Shown: positions 23,701-33,303, counted from the first letter of the stretch. The stretch is 64,000 nucleotides of DNA from Dactylonectria macrodidyma (GCA_020744425.1 JAGMUV010000002.1:5314501-5378500); one strand, 5' to 3'. Translations and numbers: made by a program. The notes: generated by a model not told the origin, from the letters alone.

Positions 23701-25434
23701 TACACGACCGATGACAACGTCGTGAACCCCCTCCAGATCGACCTCAACGGCGAGGATTGCCGCGGGAGCAAAGCGAGCGATAGCACTGCAATCATAAGCA
23801 CGGCGGGTGTGTCTGCCCAGAGCGATAGTTCGAGTTCTGACACCGGCGCGTTTTTCGGCGTCGGCCTGGACAAAACGGCCTCATCCTTGCAATGCTCCGA
23901 CTGGGTGTACGTATGGGGGCGACTGGTGAACATGGACAGCGATGAGGTCTCGGTCAGCAGCATCAATGCCTTGGCGTGTAACGAGACGATCGAAGCTGTC
24001 GAGGTCGACGTCAATCTTTACGGTGCCAGCCTGCGCATCGACCCAGCAGACCCCCCTGCCCCAGACGAAAGGACACTTGAGGACACTTCAGTGGCGATTC
24101 CGGATCTTGATTACTCGTCGTTGATCAACGTAACCCACACCGGCCTCTTGGACGCATTCTTCGCCATGCTAAATGCCTCCGACTACGCCGTGTCAGAGGA
24201 GTCGCTTGGAGGTTCATCGGAGGCCGCGGCCCGCAAGGTGCGCTCCGGCATCCTCGGCCAGCACAGCGTAATCCGAGCGCAGTCGCTCAACTTCAAGAGC
24301 CGGCGGCACCTTTCATCACTAGGAACGTTTCCGTCGGCTAACGGAGTGAATATCGTGAGCGGCGTCGACCCGTCCGCGTCCGCGTCCCAGGCCGTGCCGC
24401 TGGTTAACGGTAGCCGGGTCTGGCAGCGGCTCCGGCTTCATCAGGGCGTCGTCGCCACGCGAATCCTGCAGGGCCTCCTCGGCGCCGTGCTGGTGCTCCA
24501 TCTCTTGTCATGGATGCTGATGCCCAAGAACCGCCTGCCCCGCTCGCCCACTACCATCGCTTCTGTGGCTGCTCTCCTCGTCGATGGGAACCTGATCCGG
24601 ATTCTACCCCGAGGCGCGCAGTGGCAGCCCCGGCGGGAAGTCGAGCAGGGGCTCCACGACAGCGAGCTGGCCGAGCGCTATGAGATGGGATGGGAGACGT
24701 CTCGGATTAAGAAGATGCGAAATGGGCGCAGGGTGACGGTGGAGGGCGGCACATTCGGCATCCGGGCCCTTGCAGCGGCGGAGCCTGCTCTCGGAGAAGA
24801 GCTCGAGATGACTCCCGTAGAGCGTAGACACGACGAGCGGAGGCCTTCGGCGAGACCGGAAGGTAGACCGGCGGCGGCATCTACTGACATGAGGACCGTC
24901 AAGAAGCCGCTGCCCGCTCATGTCCGAGCAGCGGACGTGAGGCCGATGCCAAGGATCCCTTCGGAGGGAAGTACGGTAAGGAGCTCGTCAGTTCCTGGAA
25001 CGTACAGGGAGAGGAGACCATCGGAGCCAACACAAATGGGGAGGATGCCGATGGAAAGGAGGCCTTCGGAACCGGCTTTGAGAGGCCGGATGCCGATGGA
25101 AAGGAGACCGTCGGAACAGACCTCGATGGAGAGAATACCCACTGGAAGAAGGCCGTCAGAACATGCATCCATAGAGAGGATGCCCTCCGGAAGACGACCC
25201 TCCGCACAAACTTCAACTGAAAGCATGGCTTCAGAAAGAAGAGTAGGACAACAAAGATCGGTGGACAGCGGCCCCTTGGAGCGCATCGGCATGGTCCGCC
25301 GAGGCACGGGGACTCTCGGGGCTGAGAGCGTCCAGAGACGATCCGTCGTGCTCGGCAACAATAACAATCAGAGAGCGTCGACCCAGACGACGGACGGCAA
25401 CAAGGAGGTTGTCAAGGTTTGGTGGAAAGCATAA
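20755..25434 (+). CDS. large membrane protein with two DUF3433 units
   Basis: Intronless gene for a 1559-residue polytopic membrane protein of the fungal DUF3433 type; function unknown. The N-terminal ~150 residues are cytosol-like and include a (GS)n run encoded by GGGTCC hexamers. Unit 1 starts with three hydrophobic spans (residues ~155-177, 195-212, 259-281) around the conserved LEAALVVSNRNDGL, then a ~340-residue ectodomain-like region rich in Asn-X-Ser/Thr sites, then another span (~627-650). Unit 2 repeats the plan: span, IEVALRASERSNGVRT, spans, an ectodomain rich in Cys and Asn-X-Ser/Thr, and a final span (GLLGAVLVLHLLSWMLM). The parallel LEAAL..SNRNDG and IEVAL..SERSNG motifs show internal duplication. 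The ~220-residue tail is basic and repetitive (M-X-RRPSE units). The start ATG 20755 has a GCGGCCATGGAC context. It may be a wall or surface sensor or scaffold, but that is speculation. Confidence 0.85.
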   Translation: MDPAAGRSAHIPPPGIKRPVDSYHRQLHETHGVQIVPPSVENTGSGSGSGSGSGSRAGRSSGSWRGRIASTSVGRSGTFSHVTSFFDSERLARSAVQSEGSYSAEAPNRMRWPFLGSIRSQRSSPGSPVSAMPGLGSEAGDSNEITLPWRPFFLHRRVLALFALLFAALIAGLEAALVVSNRNDGLRTSDEASRLLWQYGVVLVFVVVTAIWTRVEYQTAAAAPWMRMSRAPTDIDKSLLLDYASQFPPWAMVKAMQNADWLVAVTFAIGLLLKAVVVFSTAMITPKLIPVSNHSAAITVEAGFSQSNTGLQEVGSLPYFAMVGLQINNMSFPNGVSSRAAYLPFSSDSDDLTMLNATVDGYIGGIDCETAELTLSKIRYQGGSIRINVTASSDACTTSQLISSTRFSTTSDQDLSRKFLIFQAGSCDGSTETDDQRIVVMAGTVDLDFDAIKNAKQKSSSSVTTVSGQISSSTAFICTPNYVITDMRVSRDTENLLSIQQASGADNTTIDGIQPWDIAAAQFDSYTTTETTRDTSFTAATNFYQNETVLSASKPMVAALAMRAKESGSLPELAALETDVTLKLLAEDYYAQYSALVARYSMTEPASTSSTAVLSSTKRRLIVRPPPTHVMAALLGICLLMTLIAIFLAPSKGFLPRDPTALVDMAAIVAHSHPLVECLRGMGAASEEAIRVRLGGSEYTTGAEGHEKLGDPNLGYFHIFGGKEPPRNAHTRRSATARWRQPVFFHGLIRLLYALVLASVIIGIEVALRASERSNGVRTLENDNAYLAWTAAPALVLLSIALYMNEVDWWARVLAPFSHLARQGEFHDTVGLNLVDVSRPIALWRALKIKDFAAVSTISAVSLAALFTVASAALFEPISVDATSSVVLHTEDFFANRLASSSDDPICTDCTNDTLTASMILVGDAPYPDFTFADLNLPSVTLEGENSAGDDSKISVRLTAIRPNMTCKLFLASEIITNIMLEYTTDDNVVNPLQIDLNGEDCRGSKASDSTAIISTAGVSAQSDSSSSDTGAFFGVGLDKTASSLQCSDWVYVWGRLVNMDSDEVSVSSINALACNETIEAVEVDVNLYGASLRIDPADPPAPDERTLEDTSVAIPDLDYSSLINVTHTGLLDAFFAMLNASDYAVSEESLGGSSEAAARKVRSGILGQHSVIRAQSLNFKSRRHLSSLGTFPSANGVNIVSGVDPSASASQAVPLVNGSRVWQRLRLHQGVVATRILQGLLGAVLVLHLLSWMLMPKNRLPRSPTTIASVAALLVDGNLIRILPRGAQWQPRREVEQGLHDSELAERYEMGWETSRIKKMRNGRRVTVEGGTFGIRALAAAEPALGEELEMTPVERRHDERRPSARPEGRPAAASTDMRTVKKPLPAHVRAADVRPMPRIPSEGSTVRSSSVPGTYRERRPSEPTQMGRMPMERRPSEPALRGRMPMERRPSEQTSMERIPTGRRPSEHASIERMPSGRRPSAQTSTESMASERRVGQQRSVDSGPLERIGMVRRGTGTLGAESVQRRSVVLGNNNNQRASTQTTDGNKEVVKVWWKA
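20886..20921 (+). repeat. GGGTCC/GGGTCG hexamer repeat inside a coding region
   Basis: Six near-identical hexamers encode a Gly-Ser dipeptide run in the N-terminal cytosolic part of the DUF3433 protein, a likely length-variable linker. Confidence 0.85.
25009..25240 (+). repeat. coding minisatellite, M-X-RRPSE units
   Basis: The C-terminal tail of the DUF3433 protein has about six imperfect ~17-18 residue units, each with a core like MERRPSEP or GRRPSEH preceded by RMP or RIP. Units differ at several positions, so the array is old rather than freshly expanded. R-R-P-S matches the basophilic RRxS phosphorylation consensus (PKA-like), suggesting a multi-site regulated tail; this is inference. 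Confidence 0.8.
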
Positions 25435-26108
25435 TACCGCGAGAATTATTAATTGGGTGGTAATGACAGACGAGGATCTGCGCAGCATCTACCATAGATT
25501 TCCATCTACCGGTCACCAAAAAAACATGTATAGCCAGGTGGAGTTATTTTTCACATCTTTCCTTCTTTTGTACTTACTTTGCTTACGGGAGTTGAAGACG
25601 GAACTGGGTCTCACCCAGGAACAAAACACTAGACGATTTTCTTTGTACATATTACGCGCTCATGTGGGATGCAGCAGCTTATACCAAATGGTAATGCGTT
25701 CGATTAACAACGTGGTTGCTCTATGGGATGCTCCGGAAGATGAAGATGCGGGTTGCCAACGGCGAAGTGGGTTGGCTGATGATGCGCGGATGATGCAGGA
25801 ACGTACTAGACGAAGCTGGAACTGTGCAGAATAATGCAACGGCTCGCAGCCAAGTTGAAAATATTCAGGTGACCTAAAATATATACAATGTCATCTACTT
25901 TTGCCTCACGTTGATGCCTTGCGCCCTGTGGTGGAAGCCTTGTTGAGTAGGTGCATGCAATGTAAGACGCCCCCGTCGCTGGGTCGTGATCCCTCAGCCT
26001 TTAGTTCCACAGGCCCACCCAAGAGACAGAATTTCTCAACCTCGTTTTTCCACGTCCACGACTTAAAGCCTGAGCAGACCGTATAGCCTCAATATATTGG
26101 CAGCAAAT
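25435..26108. other. intergenic, tandem genes
   Basis: Holds the 3' end of the DUF3433 transcript and the promoter of the DUF1308 gene. A 141-codon frame at 25409-25834 overlaps the upstream stop and has no recognisable content. Nothing else is seen. Confidence 0.6.
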
Positions 26109-27722
26109 ATGGCTGACACTGATTTACAGGATCCCAGTGTCGAGTTGGCCAGGCGTCAAAGTCGGATGCTGGATTCAGCAAGGAGCCATGCCGAGCTCGT
26201 CGACGTTTGCGTGCGCGAGGTCGAGGCCCTCATGGTGCGCTTGCAGCCCAAGTTCAACCCGCTTCTGTCCACGGGCCTGCCGACGTTTGTTCGCACGCTG
26301 CAGCGAGAGCTCGTTCTTCTGCAAGGATTGGTGGTGGAACTCGCAGGCTCAAGTGGCGCCACAAGCCCAACCATCGCCGACGATGCCCTCAAGCTCCACG
26401 ACCGGCGGCTCGAGGCCAGCGTCAACGTCGCCAGCCGCGGCGTCGGCCAATGGGAGCGACTAAAGCGGTCGCGCAGGCTCGTAGCCGTCAACCAGGCCTT
26501 CCAGGGTTCATCGCGCGACGACCGTCGCAGCGAGCTGGCGCGGCTCGACGTGGCGGGGCGCGAGAAGCAGAAGATGCATCGCATCCTCAAGGAGCAGGGT
26601 CGCGTCGAAGTCGACGTCGTCGCTGGCGGACGCGAGTGGCTCGTAGCGAAGACGGTCCAGCGCGATCGCCTCGCCCGTCAGATGACCGACTGCGGCTGGG
26701 CTTGGGGCGAGCACGAGCTGGGTGACCGCGTCGACGACGACGAGTGGGATCATGTGCCTCTGGCCAAGTACGTCAGAAGGCTGGTTGCTGCTGCGAGGAT
26801 GAATCTTCACGAGTACCGTTACCCCACGATCCGCCTCATCCTCTCTAGTCTAAGTCGCGCAGACGATGAGATAGACGTTTTTCTTGACCAGCTAGTCCAT
26901 ATAGATCCGCTTGTCCAAGTCATCCTCGAGTATCAGGAAGGCCCCTTCATGTCGACCAAGCCCCCGCCTCTAGACGTTGCCCTTGATAACCTCGTTGGGG
27001 ACGAGCTGGAAGACCTCACTCCCACCCTCAACCTGGACCATACCATCCTCATTGATCTTATCTCGGACCTCACCCACTCAAGTCTCGAGCCCCAGCTCTG
27101 GCAGGCTCCGACCACACGAGCCCAGATTGAGGAGGAGAACCGCCACGAAGGAGGACTGATGGCCCGTACGCTCTACCCCGTGCTGGCTGACCGGAGATTA
27201 GTGTGCACGTCGGAGGCGGCAGAGCACTTCCACTACGTCCTGCAAAACGTTGGCACCGAGACGGAGCGTGAGAGAGCGAGGTTGCTCGTACCATGGGGCC
27301 AAGAGGCGCTGAGTCTGCCAACCAAGGACATTCGGGACCGCTTCCAGCAACTATCAATCCACCACCTGCCCGACAGTGTGAAGCTCCCCATTGAGATCAT
27401 ACCCGAACCGTGGGACATGCCAGCCATCGCCGAAGCCGTGTCCAGCGGCGTCCTCCCCCTGGTCGCCCTCGATGTCGCTGAGGCCAGCGCCTTCAAGAGC
27501 TCCAAGCTATCCATCTTCATCTATGGATGGGCGGCGCACGTAGCGACAGTGACGAGCAACAAGGAGGTGCGCCGACAAGTACGCGCGTGGGTCAAGGCGA
27601 ACGCTCGGTCGGAAGATGACGTCGGGCCGCTGATCTGGACGCTGCAGGTCACGCGCAACTTGCTGGCCAAGAATGCGAGTCCGAGACCCGGGTGGCATGA
27701 GAGGGACGGCGATGGTGGAACA

Positions 27723-27760
<38 letters not shown>

Positions 27761-27770
27761 TAATGAGTGA
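26109..27770 (+). CDS. DUF1308 family protein (C7orf25-like)
   Basis: Intronless gene for a 553-residue soluble protein resembling the eukaryotic DUF1308/UPF0415 (C7orf25) family, whose biochemical role is not established. The N-terminal half is helical and carries HAELVDVCVREVEALMVRL and FVRTLQRELVLLQGLVVEL, then GREWLVAKTVQRDRLARQM. The central part has the family-like LNLDHTILIDLISDLTHSS, reminiscent of a PIN-type beta-strand with an Asp. VCTSEAAEHFHYVLQNVGTE and a variable C-terminal region follow. The protein ends in a 13-residue Asp run plus Asn-Glu, encoded by a GAC microsatellite. The first real ATG in the frame is 26109 (MADTDLQDPS). The gene is convergent with the Zn2Cys6 gene that ends at 27941, 170 bp away. 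Family call is from memory of motifs, so moderate. Confidence 0.7.
27723..27761 (+). repeat. (GAC)12-GAT trinucleotide microsatellite in coding sequence
   Basis: Twelve GAC triplets and one GAT encode the C-terminal polyaspartate of the DUF1308 protein. It is in frame, so length changes would not shift the frame. Confidence 0.95.
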
Positions 27771-27940
27771 CAAGGTACGTATGGAGCATACGAATAGACT
27801 GCATTCTCAATCAGTTGGATCATGGACTAGTTGTATATTATTACTAGTAGTTTCGGGGACTCTAACATAGACCTGTCAATAGCACACATACGACCATATG
27901 AACTGTTCATCTGTTATTACCGCTCCTTTGCATACACCCT

Positions 27941-29641
27941 TCAGATAAACCACGGCTCAGCAACCGCAGCGTCACCCTGATTCCACCAGTTAGCCCATGC
28001 CCCATCCCCGAGACCTGCAAAATCATACTGCATCCAAAACGCCTCGACGAGACTCCTCATTACCCGAATATTGCCAATCCCACGCGCCTCATCCATCCGA
28101 TCCAGCACCCCCAGTATCAAGCCTCGGTGGCCATCCGAAGGGGCACTCTCGCACGCGATGACAAATACCGGCCACGGACTCGTGGCGACCTGGAGCCTGT
28201 CGAGAATAGCAAACGCCTGCTCCAGGCAGAGAGCGCGTCGGCAGTCATCTGCGGGCATGGGGCGCACGCGTTGGAGGTAGAGGATGGTAGCGAGGCGGTA
28301 TAGTTCCGCGATGGCCAGCACGCGGGCTTGTGTTGAGGGATGCCCGGCTGTTTCGAGCTCGGGGAGCGTTTGGATGAGGTTGTTGAGCTGGCGGTCCAGT
28401 TCTAGGCGTTCTTGCTCTAGGCGTTGTCTCGCCGTGGCTGGAGAATGTGGTGTTTTGGGATGTGCTGTGCGCATTTTATTGATGGTGTGAATGATGGAGA
28501 TGGTTTCCAGGGAGCAACCTAGAGATCCGATGATCTATTTCATTAGAGACACGCGCAACTTAAAAGGGAAAGAAACGCAACTCACAAGAGTGGCATCAGA
28601 TATGGACATCTGAACTAGAGCCATCAAGTCTATATCACCCTCGCTCGCTACCTGAGGTCGTGTAAAGCAGCCTAGAACTTCATGATAAAGAAACCAAGTA
28701 AGGGTAAATTCGGAGTCAAGTCGGCGCGGCCTCCGTTGGGCATAGAGATTCTGCAACATCTTCCTAGCCCCGCTAAGATGTATGCTCCAATTGCCCTCGC
28801 TTTCATCAAACACCTGCATCTGGAGTGAGCCCTTTATTTTCCGCCAAGAATGCATCATCGCCATGTGGAACATACATTGTAAACGCACAGCATCATGGAC
28901 GCGGCCATCTGGATCTCGGTTGCCCCGGAGCTGGAGACGAGAGCCTTGGACAAATTACTCACCGCACTCGTCTTATACGGCAATGCTGCGAGAGCTCCAG
29001 AGGAGTGGTACGCGGAAATGGCGAGCATGGCGTTGCAGAGGGCCGACGAGGCCGGATCTGAACTCGCGAGTGCCATGGGCAGAATATCATGGTGAAAGCC
29101 GTTGCGGGTGTGGGTGGTCGAGATCATTGTAGCGACGCATCCTTCATCTGATCATGGTCAAGGTCCGTGTATATGCATTCTGGGATTGAGTTGACCTACA
29201 GTAACTTAGGAGCATGGCATCCTGTCCCACGACAGGATGGAGACTGATGCTGCGTGATGGGCGGGGATGTTTTCTCACCAGGTGGCGATATGAATAACCG
29301 CATTGTAATGAATTCATATCCTCATGTGTAACATTCAGAAAATTGACAGCGGAATAACTAAGTTGCTGAAGGTCGGAAGCATGCGTCTTCGACGGCTTCC
29401 CGATGGCGAGGTCCGTCTTGGATCGCCGCCCGTCCGGACGATCCGGCCACAGCAGTCGAATCCCGTAGCCCTCACATTCCCTCCCTGTCCCGGTGCAGTT
29501 TTTGCAATGCGGGAGACCTTTATCACAGCCAATTTTGCGTTCTGGGCGGAAGATGTTAGCAGCAGCTCTTGTTCCTTTCAGGGGTTACGTCGGAGCGGCG
29601 GCTTCACTCTTGCAGGTCCAGCACCCGGACTTTGGTTTCAT
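27941..29641 (-). CDS. Zn2Cys6 transcription factor with Fungal_trans_2-type domain (five exons)
   Basis: Fungal DNA-binding regulator, 489 residues, reconstructed from five exons: 29641-29608, 29541-29200, 29147-28876, 28813-28586, 28534-27941. The frame is continuous through four introns of 66, 52, 62 and 51 bp. The zinc cluster is canonical: C7-x2-C10-x6-C17-x6-C24-x2-C27-x6-C34, with CWTCKKRKIGCDKGLPHCKN followed by CTGTGRECEGYGIRLLWPD. The first intron falls between the second and third cysteines, a position I have often seen in this class; its donor GTGAAG is weak. The regulatory domain begins around DAMLLSYYEGCVATM, continues with ILPMALASSDPASSALCNAM and SIHLSGARKMLQNLYAQRR, and ends PWFI. 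This is the usual Fungal_trans_2 architecture. Start ATG 29641 gives only six residues before the first Cys, common in this family. Target genes are unknown; its neighbour upstream is another Zn2Cys6 gene in the same orientation. Confidence 0.82.
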
Positions 29642-30069
29642 TCTTGTTATTTGAGAAATGGGTTATGAGGTGCCCATTTGCAGTTGAGTTCCAAGTTTCA
29701 TCTCGTCTTGTCACAGAGAAGACGTCGACTTGAAGTGTAATCAGTTCATGAGAGCATTGACTCGCGGAGAATAGCTTGGTCGGCCCCACACCTTTGCCAC
29801 GGAGCTACCCTGTAGTTTTGGTCTAGCTGCAAATACAGGAGTCGAATCCTTTGATTCGTTCCTGCAATTTAGAATCACGCAGTGTTCAAAGTCGGCCATG
29901 GATTTGCATTGAGCTGACTTGTATTTCTTCCGGAGAATGGGGTTGTTCTATTACTACATTGCTGAGATGAGATGTGACGGTGGACCGTGACGCGCACAAT
30001 CCCTTTCTACAGTCGTTTTTTAACCTACATACTCTGTGCAATCACTTTTCCGCATGGTATCTTAAATAT
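29642..30069. other. intergenic between two same-strand regulators
   Basis: Promoter of the 29641 gene and 3' end of the upstream regulator. No motif or gene seen. Confidence 0.6.
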
Positions 30070-32613
30070 CTAAAACTGCGACATAACCGAGGGGTCAACG
30101 GATTCCATATCCCCAAATTCCTGTGGGATCTGCCGACCCCAAGAAAAGTCACTCATCGAATCCCAGTTGAAGTCGCTCATCCAGTCCAAGGGCATCTCGG
30201 CGATGCCCTCCATGGCTTCCACTGGTTCGTCTAAGCCCGCTGGTGAGCCATCTTCGTTGATACTGGCCTCCTCTCGCTCGGCCACCTCCCTCAGCAGCTC
30301 CCAGCTTTTGATGCTGATACTTTCGCCCGTTGCGATGACAGCTTGGTCGATCTGCTCCTGGTGCAACCGCTTGTCGATGCCGTCGGCCAGTGCGATGCAT
30401 GCCGCGATAAAGCAATACCCCTTGATGTTAGTCTCACCCGACCGGAGGCGTCGCTCCGCCCACACCATGGCGGCCTCCAGCACGAGACGTAGCTCCCTGC
30501 TGCCCATTGAGGGTATGGTGTCCAGGGAGTCCCGCTCCTCCTCTTTCTTCTTGATGAGCTCCATCGCGACTGAGAAGAGCGTCTGCACAGGGACGACGCG
30601 GAAGAGACCGGAGCCGTTGGTGATGAGGCGATCGAACGACGTCAGAGGATCTAGCGAGCCTGGGGGTGCGGACGGGTACCGCGGGTGAGAGAGGTTGCAG
30701 ATCTGCGCAATTTTGAGGGAGCAATCGAGAGACACCTTCCGAGAGTAGTACATTGTGGGATCTTCGGCCGCTCGTCGAAGCATGGGCAGATGCAGCGAGA
30801 TGAAGCAGCGGTAGATGAGCATTTGTATCAGAGAACAGTGAAACTGCGTGATGATTGGTCGTGAAACTTGCTTCTGGGCGTAGGTCAAGGCAGCCAAGGT
30901 CTCCGTCAGACTTCGACAAGCCTTGGTCAGCTCTGAATTGAGACGTAGAGTCTCGGGGTATGAGTCCGGAGACCGAAGCTCGTTGACATGTCTGATGATG
31001 GTAAGTCGCAGAGCTTGAGACTTGAGAAGAGCTAACTGAACGGACATGTCAGTGAGAGCTTCGGGTTTGTTGGGTGGTGCCTTGGTTCGCTCGGACTCAT
31101 CGCTGAGTTGATCGTCATTGATGTTGGCAGGCAGTTTTGTGTCATAGTGGTTGGCCGAGATCAATGGCGGGCCGCCGGCATCGTAGGAAGACTGCAAGTT
31201 TAGCTCGAGGATCGTCGCCCACAACCGTCTGCGCATCTCGGCGCGGTAGACGGACATGTCGGCTAAGTGTTTGGGGTCACGATGCAGACCCATGTACATG
31301 GCCTGACGAACTAGCCCACCCGTGGTAACCCACGTTAAGTCCTGGCCGACGGCACAGGTGGCCTTGGCGATAGTCAACATGCACATGATCTGGATGCCTC
31401 CGATGGTCATGCGGCTCTTCTCAGGCGGGAGCAGCAACCAGAGCTGTGCCTCATGGACCCACTGCATGGCTGCGGAGCGGAGAGAGAAGAGATCATCGTG
31501 AACCGTTGCTCCGAGAGCCATGCACAGCTGCAGCTGCATGACGAAGACATCGTTGGCAGCGCTGGGGTTTTGCCAGTACCGCTCATATTCGGCGCGGAAC
31601 GTTGGGACGTGGAGGATTCGTATGGTGCCCTCGAAGGTGTGGAAGTAGGCGTTGACGAGCTGGTCGGCGAGACTCTTCACGGGGATGGACTTGCCAAGGT
31701 TGCTGGACGAAATGGGCTTCAGTCGATTCTCCTTGATGGTGCGTGCCAATGTCTTGCACTTGACGAAGATGCGATGTGGGCCGGTCTTTCGTGCTTCGGC
31801 TTGCCTCAAGATGCCGAGGATGGAGGGGAACTGTGCAATGTTAGAACACGAGTTGTATGTCAGCGCTGGGAGTTGTGGGATATTCACCATATCTGCGCCG
31901 TTCATCCAGTGGCTCTGGCCGAAGAAGCGAGTCTTGGAAACGGTTCCTTTCATAGGCGCATGCTCCTGCTCCTGTTCCCGGTTGTTTTCTAGCCGATCAT
32001 CTGCTATGTGAGAGACGAGGAAGGTTTCCGAGAGTTTCTGCTCCAGTTCACGCACTCTAGCAGCCAATGCGTCCACCGTTGAGCTGTCTGAGGAAGAACC
32101 TACTGTTGAGCTGGGGACACTGGATGAGACGGCCTTCGCAGCCGGGTTGGGCACAGCGGATGGTCGCTGGAACTCAAAAACCGGAGCCGACCTAGCAGGT
32201 ACATGAGATGATACATCGGCAGCGGCAAATTCTCGCCCGTTGCTGGCGGCTTTCCGGGTGCGAGACGCGGGAACGTGAGTCGGGGCATATGTGCACGGGG
32301 AGATCTTGGATTTGATGCAGTTGACGCAGGGTAGGCCGCGATCGCAGCGGATCTTGCGGCGGCGACACTGCTCGCACGAGAGGGCCGGACGCCGGCGCTT
32401 CTTCTCCGTCTTTGTGGGCGCGGGCTGATGTGACACGACGTCCGAAGTCAACGGGGCCGAGGACGACGGAGGCACCTCCGTATCTTCGGCCACGGCGGCG
32501 GCCCGGTCTTGGCTGGACACGGCAGACGGGGCTAGCCCGGACGGCATGCTGAACAGGGACAGGTAACTGGAGTGGGCGTGGCTGATGAGCGACGCGGGTG
32601 GAGACGGAGACAT
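30070..32613 (-). CDS. Zn2Cys6 transcription factor with Fungal_trans domain
   Basis: Intronless gene for an 847-residue regulator. The zinc cluster lies at residues 80-107: C80-x2-C83-x6-C90-x5-C96-x2-C99-x7-C107, in the context CEQCRRRKIRCDRGLPCVNC preceded by KKRRRP. A leucine-heptad linker (VDALAARVRELEQKLSE) suggests dimerisation. The middle homology domain (Fungal_trans, PF04082 type) starts near LADQLVNAYFHTFEGTIRIL and includes TTGGLVRQAMYMGLHRDPK and YRAEMRRRLWATILELNLQ. The frame is open a further 90 codons upstream to 32883, but that part runs through a 10-bp repeat and looks like untranslated leader, so I chose ATG 32613 (MSPSPPASL). The gene is divergent from the MFS transporter at 33304, sharing 690 bp, which suggests it may control that transporter (inference). 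Confidence 0.9.
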   Translation of the reverse strand: MSPSPPASLISHAHSSYLSLFSMPSGLAPSAVSSQDRAAAVAEDTEVPPSSSAPLTSDVVSHQPAPTKTEKKRRRPALSCEQCRRRKIRCDRGLPCVNCIKSKISPCTYAPTHVPASRTRKAASNGREFAAADVSSHVPARSAPVFEFQRPSAVPNPAAKAVSSSVPSSTVGSSSDSSTVDALAARVRELEQKLSETFLVSHIADDRLENNREQEQEHAPMKGTVSKTRFFGQSHWMNGADMVNIPQLPALTYNSCSNIAQFPSILGILRQAEARKTGPHRIFVKCKTLARTIKENRLKPISSSNLGKSIPVKSLADQLVNAYFHTFEGTIRILHVPTFRAEYERYWQNPSAANDVFVMQLQLCMALGATVHDDLFSLRSAAMQWVHEAQLWLLLPPEKSRMTIGGIQIMCMLTIAKATCAVGQDLTWVTTGGLVRQAMYMGLHRDPKHLADMSVYRAEMRRRLWATILELNLQSSYDAGGPPLISANHYDTKLPANINDDQLSDESERTKAPPNKPEALTDMSVQLALLKSQALRLTIIRHVNELRSPDSYPETLRLNSELTKACRSLTETLAALTYAQKQVSRPIITQFHCSLIQMLIYRCFISLHLPMLRRAAEDPTMYYSRKVSLDCSLKIAQICNLSHPRYPSAPPGSLDPLTSFDRLITNGSGLFRVVPVQTLFSVAMELIKKKEEERDSLDTIPSMGSRELRLVLEAAMVWAERRLRSGETNIKGYCFIAACIALADGIDKRLHQEQIDQAVIATGESISIKSWELLREVAEREEASINEDGSPAGLDEPVEAMEGIAEMPLDWMSDFNWDSMSDFSWGRQIPQEFGDMESVDPSVMSQF

Positions 32614-33303
32614 TGCGGCCGGGTTTCTTCCTGCAACAGCAACAAAAGAAGCCGGGAAAAGCCAAAACAAGCCAAAACAAGCCAAAACAAGCCAAACCGT
32701 ACGACACAGGCGGACGTGAGGGGGATTGGAAAAAGAGCGACGGGGAATCGAAGAAGCACGCAGGAAACAGCACGCGACAAGGGTTTTGCTTGCCATTTGC
32801 CGTTCGCCCTTTGCAATCGAGGCAGAAGAGCGAGCTATCCCAGCATGAACGAACACGCTTCGGCCGCTCGCTCGGGCCGGCAAATTGAAAAGACCGACTC
32901 CATCCTGGTCGCTGGTTGGCTGGAGTGGTGCAATTCACCGACACCCTGGGAGGGAATCACCGGGCTGGGCTTACACGGTTCTGCGCCGGACCCATCATTC
33001 GAGCTTCGCAACATCATCGCGACGTCGCATCGAGCATGATTCGAGGCATCTTGGTCCCTAAGGGGCGTAATCAGCGTAAATGAGTATCTCGGGTTTATTT
33101 GATCTGAACTGGAAAAGGCCGGCAGGATGCACTCCTGCCTGGGACTGAGAATCTCGCAGTGGAGGTATAAGGAGACATTGGTTGCCATCATGTCTACAAA
33201 ATCATCATGACATTGAGGTTGATACTCAATCGACACAGAAGATAACCCATCTGACCCGGACTTCATTCTTCAGCCCAACCCGCCTCAACGAGTCAGCACT
33301 GCC
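32614..33303. promoter_or_regulatory. shared divergent upstream region, regulator / MFS transporter
   Basis: 690 bp separate the start codons of the Zn2Cys6 regulator and the MFS transporter, so both promoters must lie here. It contains the 10-bp GCCAAAACAA array. CGG triplets, the half-site of many Zn2Cys6 proteins, occur, but I could not define a paired operator by eye. Confidence 0.55.
32661..32696 (+). repeat. 10-bp tandem repeat GCCAAAACAA
   Basis: Three perfect units at 32661-32690 plus GCCAAA at 32691-32696; a diverged unit (GCCGGGAAAA) precedes them. It lies just upstream of the chosen start of the minus-strand regulator, where it would be transcribed as TTGTTTTGGC repeats. Confidence 0.92.

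Noticed and set aside
27941..29127. Zinc-cluster-less orphan Fungal_trans_2 gene starting at 29127
   Set aside because: Upstream exons with a canonical C6 cluster join in frame, so the gene is complete and starts at 29641.
32192..32944. 250-codon minus-strand frame overlapping the regulator
   Set aside because: Alternative phase of the Zn2Cys6 gene and its repeat-bearing leader; no domain, whereas the other phase has the full zinc cluster.
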